Translations under genes and position numbers: made by a program | Origin: Limnomonas spitsbergensis | Lineage: Eukaryota; Chlorophyta; Chlorophyceae; Chlamydomonadales | DNA: 64,000 nucleotides | Direction: 5' to 3' | Assembly (NCBI GenBank): GCA_037349105.1 | Contig: JAYJMM010000094.1 | Location: 310,001 to 374,000, forward strand | Shown here: positions 12,801 to 24,800 of the stretch, in pieces | Numbering within the stretch: the stretch's first letter is position 1 | How the letters are laid out: every line of letters begins with the position of its first letter | Notes under the pieces: generated by a model | What the model saw: the letters and a program-made list of their open reading frames with translations, nothing else | Database searches by the model: none | What the model was told of the DNA's origin: nothing

Positions 12801-15800
12801 CTCCCCTTCCGCTTAACCCCCATACCTTTCCTTCTTGCATCTAACTTCCCTTCTTCTTCCCTCCTCTGTGCCCTCCCCTTCCGCTTAACCCCCATTCCTT
12901 TCCTTCTTGCATCTAACTTCCCTTCTTCTTCCCTCCTCTGTGCCCTCCTCTTCCGCTTAATCCCCATTCCCTTCCTTCTTACATCCACCCTCCTTCTTCT
13001 CCCCTCCTCTGTGTCCCCTTGACTGGACATAGAGACAACTCAAGACTTTGGCACCGTCGTGGATCTGATGAAAGAGCCGACAGACCACGTATGTTTGTCA
13101 ATTATGGTTTGCGGTTTCGGTGGTCGGGTTTTGTGGCAGGCTTTAGGCAGAAGGGTTAGGGGTTTAGGTGGCTGTTTTCCTGGCCAGGGTTACATTTGCA
13201 CAGTTAGGGTCAAGGCTGCCAGGTTTCCGTGTGTGGGTTAATGCTGGAGGTTTGGGGTTTGGGTTGCCAGGTTTTTGTGTCGAGTTTAAGGTTGGGGGGG
13301 TAGGGTTTAGGTTGCCAGGTTTTAGTGTCGAGTTTAAGGTTGGGGGGGTAGGGTTTAGGTTGCCAGGTTTTAGTGTGAGGCTGGAGGTTAAGGGTTAAGG
13401 TTGCCAGATTTTTAGTGTCGAGTTTAAGGTTGGGGGGGTAGGTTTTAGGTTGCCAGGTTTTAGTGTGAGGCTGGAGGTTAAGGGTTAAGGTTGCCGGGTT
13501 TTAGTGTCGAGGTGAAGGTTGGGGGGGTAGGGTTTAGGTTGCCAGGTTTTAGCGTCAGGGTGAAGGCTGGAGGGCTTACCGGTATATATCAAGTGTTGGG
13601 TTTTGGTGGCAGGATTAAGGCAGGAGGGGTTTAGTTGGCCCTGTTTTAGTGTCAACATTTAGGCTGCAGGGTTTAGGGTTTGGGGTTAAGAGCTTGATGT
13701 TCCCTCAACCCCCTTGATCGCAGCTTACCACTCTCCTGGTCTTAATCGTTCACGCGTTGCGTTTACCCTAAGCCCTGACCCCCCAGGCCGCAGCTTCCCA
13801 CCCTCCTGGTCTTAAATGCAAACCCGTAACCCTACACCCTACACCCCTCCTTGTTACAGCTAATTATGACCCTGACCTCAACTGTTTATGCTGAACCCTA
13901 AACCCAAACCCTCAATTCACCCCAAGCCCTAAACCTTGAATAAACCCAAGACATAAACCCTTAATTTACCCCCCAACCCCAACCCTGAACCATCACCCCT
14001 GGCCGCAGCTGAACACCCTCCAGGCCTTAACCGCAAACGCTTAACTCTGAACCCTAAATTATCAGCCTGTAAGCCCACCCCCCCTGGACATAGCTGAACA
14101 CCCTCCTCGCCTTAACCGCGAATGCTCAACCCCTCAATCCTTAACCCTTAACCCTTAACCCTTAACTCTAAACCCCTGGCCGCAGCTGAACACCCTCCTG
14201 GCTAAGGTGGAAAACTGGCAGTACGACATGTTCGCACTAGAGGAGACCAGCCCTGGACCCTAAGCCCTAAAACCTTAACCCTACCCCCCCGGCCGCAGCT
14301 GAACACCCTCCTGGCTAAGGTGGACAACTGGCAGTATGACATGTTCGCTCTAGAGGAGGCCAGCCAGTCGCACGCGTTGTCCGTCCTGGGCTTTGCACTC
14401 ATCAAGAGGACAGAGACTTTTAAGAAGTATCGTATGGATGAGACTAAGCTGGCCAGGTAGGTGTGGGGTGTGTGTGTGTGGAGTGTGGGGGGGAGGGGGC
14501 AGGAGGTGGGAGGGGGCCGAAGGTGGGAGGAGGGGGGGGGGGAGGGGGCAGGAGGTGGGAGGGGGCAGAAGGTGGGGGGAGGGGGGGGGGGGAGGGGGCA
14601 GGAGGTGGGAGGGGGCAGAAGGTGGGAGGAGGTGGCAAGAGGGGGGGGGGAGGTGGTGGGAGGAGGGGGGAGGAGGGGAGAGATGGAGGGAGGAGTGGGG
14701 TGGTGGGGGGGACCTAAGCCATTAACCTTTCACCGTTCCCCCCTTCATGTTTAGTTCCCTGATGGAGGTCCAGGGGTCACACCTTGAAAAAGGGCCTGCA
14801 CTACCAATGTGCAGCATCCTCTCTTTCTTTTTTTGACTATTTTTGTGACTGAGCTACATATCAGCTACATGACAGCTGCATATCATCTACACTTTGGCCT
14901 CTGGCCAGAGACCCCCAGGTGTGCCTCTCCATGCTCCTCCGTCTACCGGCCGCCAGCCGGCCCAGGCAGGCTGGGTCCCAATCGTTCAAGGGCTGGCGGC
15001 CGCGGGGCTGTCTGGCAAAGGTGGCCTCGTAGCCGCAAAAAAGAACAGCCGGCAACATCTACCGGCCTGGCCCTCAACTTTGGACCCTAAGCCCCACACC
15101 CTGAACACTGCCCTCTCTCTGATATTTCCAGTTTCTTGTTCTGCACTACCACTGTGCACCATCCACAGGCCTGGCCATGAACCCTGAAGCCTATACCCTG
15201 AACCCTCAACCCAAAGCTGTTAACCTTAAACCCTTTTGCCCTGATGAAGGTCAATGTGTGAGTCACACCTTTAACAAGGGTCTGCACTACCACTGTGCAC
15301 CATCCACAGGCCCGACCCTCAATGTTGAACCCTAGGGCCTATCACCCTGACCCCCCCCTCCTGTTTGCAGTCTCCTGATGGAGGTGGAGGAGGGATACAA
15401 CCTTAATAAGGACCAACTCTACCCTTGTGCGACGCACGCGGCCTACCCTATACCATAAACCCTAAACCCTGAACCCTAAACCCTGCCCCCCCCCCTCACG
15501 TTATCTGCAGTTTTCTGATGGAGGTGGAGGAGGGGTATAATCTGTACAAGGGCCAGCACTACCACTGCGCGACGCACGCGGCCGACGTGCTGAGGACGCT
15601 CCACGTGATATGCACCAAGGGCGGCATTTGGAGGGACACCCACTGCTCAGAGCTGGGTGGGTGCTGGGTGGGTGGGTGGGTGGGAGGTACACCTTCTGCT
15701 CAGAGCTAAGTGGGTGCTGGGTGGGTGGGTGGGACACCCACTGCTCAGAGCTGGGTGGGTATAAGGTCCACTGATAGGTCGCTGGCCCTGAACGCTAAGC

Positions 15801-18800
15801 CTCCAATCATGAACCCTAACCCTTGAACTCAAGCCATCCTTACCACTGCCCACCACTGTCCGTCACTGCCCACCACTGCCTACCACTGCCTACCTCTGCC
15901 CACCACTGCCCACCACTGCCTACCTCTGTCCACCTCTGCCCACCACTGCCTACCTCTGCCCACCTCTGCCCATCACTGCCCACCACTGCCACCCTCAGGC
16001 CTAGGCTCATAATGTACCTGTCTAAAGTTGGCATAATCTCCAGCCACCAACCCAGTCAACCAGCAACCCAACCACTCCCCACCACCAACTTGTCAGGCAT
16101 AGCCAAATAATGTTCCCGGTTATCGTTGCTTTCTTAACCTTATAGGGCGTAGCTTTCTTTCTTTCGTTTATCGTTGCCTTGATCTCCCGCCCTTACCAAC
16201 CCACTCAACCCGCCCAAATAAGCAACCAACCAACCAAGCATCCTGCCTGCCATCCCATCGAAGCATTAGGCTAACGTGTCTGCCATCCCACCCACCCACC
16301 CACTCACCCACCCACATACCCACCCATACAATCCAACCCACCCACCCACCCACCCAATCCAACCCAACCCACCCACCCACTCACCCAATCCAACCCACCT
16401 ACCCCACATCAGGCATGCTCGGGATGTACCTGTTTGCCATCCCATCCAATCCAACCCACCCACCCACCACCCACCCAACCCAACCCACCCACTCAAACCA
16501 ACATCAGGCATGCTCAGGATGTACCTGTCTGCTTAGCCTACCAATCCAACCCACCCACCACCCACCCACCCAAACCAATTCCACCCACCCACCCCTCCTT
16601 TCATCAGGCATGCTCGGGATGTACCTGTCAGCCATCGTCCACGACTACGGCCACAAAGGTGTGGAGTCTGTGGAGCACAGTTGGGTTTAGGGTCACGATT
16701 AGTAAAGGAAGATTATATAAAAAGAACAGTTGCTGTAGATAAGTGGGAATATTAGTAGGAAGATTGGTAGGAAGATTAGTACCCTATGGTATGAATACCC
16801 TGTCTGTACACTCAGATATCTTGGCAGGCCCCTACTATGGCTCTTATGGTGGATGGTATGCATGGAGTAACAGACTGGGCAGTAATGAAGCATTTTCCTG
16901 CTTGTTCTTTTATTTTATTATGTAGGCTTGGGATGGGGCAGGACAGGGGAAGGGGTAGGGGCAAGGACAGCAGCAGGGGCAGGGGCATGGGAAGGAGCTT
17001 GGGCATGGGCATGGACATGAGCATGGGCATACGCATGGGCATGGGCATGGGCATGGGGCATGGGCAAGGGCATGAGTATGGGCATGGGCATGAGCATGAG
17101 CATGGGGCATTGGCATGGAAATGAGCATGGTCATGGAGGGGAGCTTGTACATGGGCATGGGCAGTGGTATGGTTTCTTGATGAAGAACCAGGACTCGCTG
17201 ATCATTTAACAAAATATTGGTCCCCCAGACCAGCCTGAAGCCCTGAAGCCCTGTAGCTGAGGATTTGCAGGTTTGGTGGGAATGTAGCTAAGGATTTGTA
17301 GGAGAGATGGAGAATGTAGCTGAGGATTTCACAAGCTCCCCATACCAGCATGGAGCTCTGGCCCTGGCCTCATAAACACAAATCACTAACCCCATACAAG
17401 CCACACCACACACATACCCCCCCACACATACCCCCCCACACATACCCCCCCACACATACCTACCACACATACCGCCCCACACATACCCCCCCCACACATA
17501 CCCCCCCACACATACCCCCCCACACATACCCCCCCACACATACCCCCCCATACATACCCCCCCATACATACCCCCCCCCCCACACATACCTACCACACAT
17601 ACCCCCCCACACATACCCCCCCACACATACCCCCCCCCCCACACATACCCCCCATACATACCCCCCCACACATACCCCCCCCCCCCATACATACCCCCCC
17701 ACACATACCCCCCCACACATACCCCCCCACACATACCCCCCCACACATACCCCCCCCCCCACACATACCCCCCATACATACCCCCCCACACATACCCCCC
17801 CCCCCCCATACATACCCCCCCACACATACCCCCCCACACATACCCCCCCACACATACCTACCACACATACCGCCCCACACATACCCCTCCCACACATACC
17901 CCCCCACACATACCCCCCCACACATACCCCCCCACACATACCCCCCCATACATACCCCCCCATACATACCCCCCCCACACATACCTACCACACATACCCC
18001 CCCACACATACCCCCCCACACATACCCCCCCACACATACCCCCCCACACATACCCCCCCCCACACATACCCCCCATACATACCCCCCCACACATACCCCC
18101 CCCCCACACATACCCCCCCATACATACCCCCCCACACATACCCCCCCACACATACCCCCCCATACATACCCCCCCATACATACCCCCCCACACATACCTA
18201 CCACACATACCCCCCCACACATACCCCCCCCCCATACATACCCCCCCACACATACCCCCCCACACATACCCCCCCACACATACCCCCCCACACATACCCC
18301 CCCCACACATACCCCCCCACACATACCCCCCCACACATATCCCTCCACACATACCCCCCCACACATACCCCCCCACACATACCCCTCCACACATACTCCT
18401 CCACACATACCCCCCCACACATAACCCTCCATACATACCCCTCCACACATACTCCTTGCAGGCGTGAACAATGATTTCTTGGTCAAGACCCAAGACCCGC
18501 TGGCCCTCCAGTACAACGACCGCTCCCCTATGGAGAACTACCACGTGGCGGCCTCTTGGATGCTGCTGAAACAGGACCGATTCAACTTCTGGAGGAAGAT
18601 GCCGCAAAAGGTGGGAGGTATCGAATAGGAAGATACCTCTAGCGGGAGATGCCGCAGAAGGTGGGGGGAGTCAAACAGCTGAATAAGCAGGCATGGGTGA
18701 TGAGCCGTGGGGGGGTGCCACGTGGCCACTTCTTGGATGCTGTTGAAGCAGGGCCAGTTCAACTTCCGGAGGAAGATGCCGCAAAAGGTGGGGGGAGTCA

Positions 18801-21800
18801 CATCCCGCAATATGGCACGATATTAATATATTACGGTTATTATTGGGTGGAGAGGCGTGGGCAGCTGCCACGTGGCCGCTTCTTGGATGCTGTTGAAGGA
18901 TGACCGATTCAACTTCTGGAGGAAGATGCCGCAAAAGGTGGGGGGTGTCACATGGCTGAAATAAACAGACATGGGTAATGGGCCGTGGTGGGGCTGCCAC
19001 GTGGCTGCCTGGTGGATGCTGCTGAAACAAGACCGCACCTGAACTTCAGCTGAAATATGGCTGAACTTAAGCTGAACTGTAGCTGAACTGTGCTCAATCC
19101 GGACCCCTGTCTTGCTCCCTGGCGCAGTCTCTGGAGCTCATGCACTAGCACACACTGAACCCCCCCAGTAGCCAAACTGTAGCTGAACTGTAGCTACACT
19201 GTAGCTGAACTGTAGCTCAACTGTGCTAAATCAGAAACCAGTCTTGCTCCGAGGCACAGTCTCTGGAACACATGCGATAGCACACACTCTCCTCCCATAT
19301 AGCTGAACTGTAGCTAAATTGTAGCTGAATTGTAGCTGAACTGTAGCTAAAATTAGCTAAACTGTAGCTGACCTGCAGCTAAACTGTAGCTGAGCTGTGC
19401 TCATTCTGGAACCCTGTCTTGCTCCCTGGCGCAGTCTCTGGAACACTTGCACAAGCACACACTCTCCTTCCACGTAGCTGAACTGTAGCTAAATTGTAGC
19501 TGGAATGTAGCTGTAGTGTAGCTAAATTTAGCTAAACTGTACCTGAACTACAGCTGAACTGTAGCTGAGCTGTGCTCATTCCGGAACCCTGTCTTGCTCC
19601 CTGGCGCAGTCTCTGGAACACGTACGCAAGCACATGATCGACATGGTGCTCTCGACGGACATGAAGCAGGTGAGCTTACACTCGGGGAGCTTTAAATCCA
19701 GCTACTTTGTGACTACCAAATAAATGAACATTTATTATAAATGAACTCCAGTCCCCTGTTCCAAGTAAGTTGAAAAGAAGCTTCAAGCACAGTGCAAAAG
19801 TAAGCTTCAAGTAAGCTGCATATAAGCTTCAATTTAAGAGTAAATGAGCTTCAATTAAAAACTTCAAGTGCAAATAAGCTTCAATCAAGCTGCAAATAAC
19901 TAAATAAGCTTCAATTGAAGTGCAAATAAGCTTCAATTCAGGTGACATGGGCGCCCTTACGTTTCTTTCAAGATTTGCTGGGAGCCACGATGAGTGCCCT
20001 TCAGCCACAATTCAGCTACGATGAGTGCCCTTCAGCCACAATTCAGCTACGATGAGTGCCCTTCAGCCACAATTCAGCTACGATGAGTGTCATTCAGCCA
20101 CAATTCAGCTACGATGAGTGCCCTTCAGCCACAATTCAGCTACGATGAGTGCCCTTCAGCCACAATTCAGCTACGATGAGTGTCATTCAGCCACAATTCA
20201 GCTACAATGAGTGCCATTCAGCCACACTTCAGCTACGATGAGTGCCATTCAGCCACAATTCAGCTATAATGAGTGCCATTCAGCCACAATTCAGCTACGA
20301 TGAGTGCCTTCAAGTAAGATCCCGTTGGATCCCTGGATGTTCTTTATATATTTGAATATTTGATGGATCCTCCTAAGCTACAATCTAGCTACGATGGGTG
20401 TCATTTCGGCATTTCGCTACAAATCCAGCTACAAGTAGTAGTTTCATGTAGCTATAATTCAGCTACAATGGTTGCCCCTCAGCTACAATTCAGCTGCAAT
20501 TTGTGCCATTGAGCTTCAACATAGCTGCAATTTAGTCTCCAAACCCTTATCCCTTGACCCTACCTCAAACCTTCAATCTTAAACCCTAAACACTCTACAT
20601 AGATCCCTGATCCCCAAACCCTTATAACCTCGAGCCCTTAAACTCTTTGTGTGTGTGTGTGTGTGTGTGTGTGTATTTGTCGCACTTTGTGCTGTCCTCT
20701 CTCTTCACGTTCAAGCTCGCCGGGGTGGTATGCAGGGAGCCCAGCATCAATTCATCATGAAACAACACACGCTAAACCTTGCACCCTGATCCCTAAATCT
20801 CGCACCCTGAGCCCTTAACCCCTGAAACATATTTGCAACACCTTCCTCCTCTCTTCACGTCCAAGATCGCGGACATGGCGTGCAAAAAGAGCCCGACATC
20901 ACGTCCTTGTCAAACGTCCCCACACACTCAACCATAAACCCTAACCCCTGAAAACTAAGCCCATAACACCTGTGGGTGTGTGTGTCTTTGTATTTACAAC
21001 ACTTTGCATTGTCTCCTCTCTTCACGTCCAAGATCGCGGACATGGCGTGCAAAATGAGCTCATTTACTATCGTCCTTCACTTCCAAAATCGCCGTTGTGG
21101 CGTGCAAGGAGACCCAGCTTGACGTCCTCATTAAACAATACACGCTAAACAAATGTTTGTTTGTTTGTATGTGGTTCAGCACTTTGCATTGTCTTCTCTC
21201 TTCACCTCCAAGATCGCCGGTGTGGCGTGCAAGGAGCCCAGTTTGACGTCCTCATCTCCCAGGAACAGTTGCGCCCAAGGCAACGCCTTTGCCATGAGAT
21301 CGGTCAGTGGGCAAGAAGTCTTGGGTCAGGGGTGGGGTCTTGGGTCAGGGGTGGGGTCAGGGGGGGTCTGGGGTCAGGGGTGGGGTCTTGGGGTTCAGCT
21401 TTGGGGTTTGGGTTTAAGGTTTAAGGCCTCATCTCCCCGGAACAGCTTCACCCAAGACAACGCCTTCGCCAGGAGATGGGTCAGTGGGCAGGAGATCTGG
21501 GGTCAGGGGATGGTGGGAGGTCTGGTGTCCGGGGGGGGCAGGGGGGGTTCTTGTGTCAGGTGTGGGGGTCTTGGGTCAGGGGTGGGGGATAGGGGTTCAG
21601 CTTTGGGTTTAAGGTTTAAGGCATCATCTCCCCGGAACATTTGCACTCAAGGCAACTTCTTCGCAAGGAGATCGCTCAGTGGGCATGAGGTCTGGGGTCA
21701 GGGGATGGTTGGAGGTCTGGGGTCAGGGGGGGGGGTCTGGGGGGTCAGGGGGGGCTTTGGGGTTAAGGTTTGAGATTGTAGGCCGGGTTGTACCCATGGC

Positions 21801-24800
21801 AACGCTTTTGCCAACAGATCGGTCAGTGGGTAGGAGGTTTTGGGTCAGGGGATGGGGGGAGGTCTGGGGTCAGGGGGGGGGGGGGGGCATGGGAGTCAGG
21901 GGAGGGGGGGGGGGGTCTTGTGTCAGGGGGGGGGGGTCTTGGGCGGGGGTGGGGGGGGGGGAGCTTTGGGGTAATGGTTTAAAGTTTAAGGCCGGGTTGC
22001 ACCCATGGCAACGCCTTTGCCAGGAGATGGGTCACTGGGCAGGAGGTGTTGGGTCAGGTGGATGATGGGATGTCTGGGGTCGGGGGGGGGGGGGGGGGGG
22101 GGTCAGCTTGGGGGCTAAAGGTTTAAGGCCTCATCTCCAAGGAACAGTTGCATCCAGGGCGGCAGTTTTGCCAAAATGTCGGATTGTGAGTATGAGGTCT
22201 TGGGTCAGTCGGATGACCTCACACACAAGCTCATGAGGTACATCAGCCTGGACCATGTTTGGAGGCCTTGCAAGGACGCATGTTGTCAGTGTGGTTGGGC
22301 ACTGATACTGCACTCCTTACCGAGGAGGGGGAGAGTGACAAAGAGGAGGAACATGGTTGTCCCAGACATGACCATGAGGATGTGGCTTGCCATGGTCTCC
22401 TTACAAACTTGGACACCATCATTGCAAATGGGCATGCATGAGTGGTGGAAGAGGACCTTGGTCATGAGCTCAGTTGAGGACAGCATGTGAATGTGGTTTG
22501 CTCATGACATAAGGCTAATGGCCTCGACCATGATACTCTAGACCACCTCTTGCATAGTGGTAACATTGTGGGTGAAGTCCAAGTCCATGGGGATCTCCTC
22601 CTCTACATCCTCCGGGAAGAGGCTGATGTACCTTACCCTATGTTTTCCAGAATGGCCTCCACATGGTTGACATACCTTATTGCCCATTCGTTTTGAGGAC
22701 TGTAAATCAAGTAGTGTCTGATTCCTACACATTTTCCTTTAAGTCCATGAGAGGTTCTTGGTGGGCGTGTGGTGCCCGTTGTGCCCATCGTGTCCTTAGA
22801 GATGACAATTGAGGTGTCGGAGCATGTCCAACATGCCACAAAACTGAGGGAGGTGGTAGAGACGCTTGGGCGGATGGTGCCCGCTGTGACCATCATGTCC
22901 TTGCGGGTGCTGATGAAAGTCCCGGAGCTTGTCCAGCATGGCACACAGCGGGGGGAGGTGGTAGAGACGCTTGGGCGGATGGTGCCCGCTGTGACCATCA
23001 TGTCCTTGCGGGTGCTGATGAAAGTCCCGGAGCTTGTCCAGCATGGCACACAGCGGGGGGAGGTGGTAGAGACGCTTGGGCGGATGGTGCCCGCTGTGAC
23101 CATCATGTCCTTGCGGGTGCCGATGAAAGTCCCGGAGCTTGTCCAGCATGGCAGACAGCGGGGGGAGGTGGTAGAGACGCTGGGGCGGATGGTGCCCGCT
23201 GTGACCATCATGTCCTTGCGGGTGCTGATGAAAGTCCCGGAGCTTGTCCAGCATGGCACACAGCGGGGGGAGGTGGTAGAGACGCTTGGGCGTATGATGC
23301 CCATTGTGCCCATCATCCGCTGTGTGGCTTGTTGGACAAGCTCCGGCCTCTCAATCCGCGCCCGCAGGGATGTGATGGGCACAGTGGACACCACATGCCC
23401 TGGTATCTCCACCACCTCCCTCCGCTGTGTGGCCTGCTGAACCAGCTCCAGAACCTTAATCCGCGCTCGTAGCGACATGATGGGCACAGTGGACACCACA
23501 TGCCCTTGTATCTCCACCACCCCCCTCCGCTGTGTGGCCTGCTGGACCAGCTCCGGCACCTCAATCAGCGCCCGCAAGGACATGATGGACACAGTGGACA
23601 CCCCATCCAAATGTCTCCACCACCTTCCTCCGCCAACATCAGGGGGAGAGAGGACACGCCCGGTGGCAGCACACAACAATGGATCAATCTTTGTGTTTTG
23701 TTTTAAATTGTGCATATCATCTTCCTTCCCAATGAGTGCAGGCCAGCATCATGGGGAGCGACGATACACTCAGAGACACCTCAGCATTTCTCACTGGCAA
23801 CTCTTTCAGGTTAGTTTGTTAGTTGGTTGGGTGGGTGGTCGGTTCGTGGGGAAAACCCTAGCCTTCCACACCGGCAACTCTTTCAGGTCAGGAGGTTTTG
23901 GATAGTTGGTTGGGTGGTTGGTTGGTCGGTTGGGGACACCTCAGCATTCCTCACTGTCAACACTTTCATGTCAGGAGATTTCAGTTGGTTGGTTGGTTAG
24001 TTGGTTCGTTGGTTGGTTGGGGACACTGTAGCATTTGCCACTGCCAACTCTTTCAGGTCAGGGGGGTAGTTGGTTGGTTGGCTGGTTGGTTGGCTTGGGA
24101 CATCGTAGCATTTCTCACTGTCAACTCTCTCAGGTCAGGAAGTTAAAGTTAGTCCGATGGTTGGCTGGTTGGCTGGTTGGTTGGTTGGTTGGGGACACCT
24201 CAACACGCTTCCAAGTCAGGATGTTTCAGTTGGTGTTTGGTTCTTTGGTTAGTTAGTTGGGGACACTACAACATGCTTGACTAGCAAATCTTTAGGGTCG
24301 GGAGGTTTTGGCCTCTCCACTTCCTCCCCCTCTTGCTGTGTCTTTCGTCGTGTGCCCCTTTCACTTCTTTCCCCTTTTCAAATCTTCCCTTTTTCACACT
24401 TCCCCCCTTCTGCTTATTGGACCTTGATTCCTTGTGTGCACTCAGGGTGCACCAAGTACCGTTTGGGTCAAAATCCCGTACCGTTCACCGTATCGTATCC
24501 CACCGTGTAACAATACCGTACCGTGTTAAAAACCGTGTCGGCCATTTTCTTACCTGCCTGGCCATTTTAGCCGAACCGTACCCGTATCTGTACCTTACCG
24601 TTTGGTCGTACCGCATATGTACCTTACCGTTTGGCCGCACCGCACCTGTACCTTACCGTTTGGCCGTACCGCATCTGTACCTTACCATTTGGCCGTACCG
24701 CATCTGTACCTTACCGTTTGGCCGTACCGTATCCGTATCTGTACCGTACCGTTTGGCCGTACGGTACCCGTATCTGTACCTTATCGTGTGCCCGTACCGT

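Noticed and set aside
11268..13030. 584- and 585-codon frames on both strands
   Set aside because: 72-bp repeat; the same DNA open on both strands with a 24-codon period is an intron satellite.
17288..18607. Long Thr/His/Pro and Gly/Val/Tyr frames
   Set aside because: CACACATACCCCCC microsatellite; no start context, no domains, intronic.
22633..23715. 360-codon - strand and 223-codon + strand frames
   Set aside because: 105-bp direct and inverted array; periodic in all frames and intronic.
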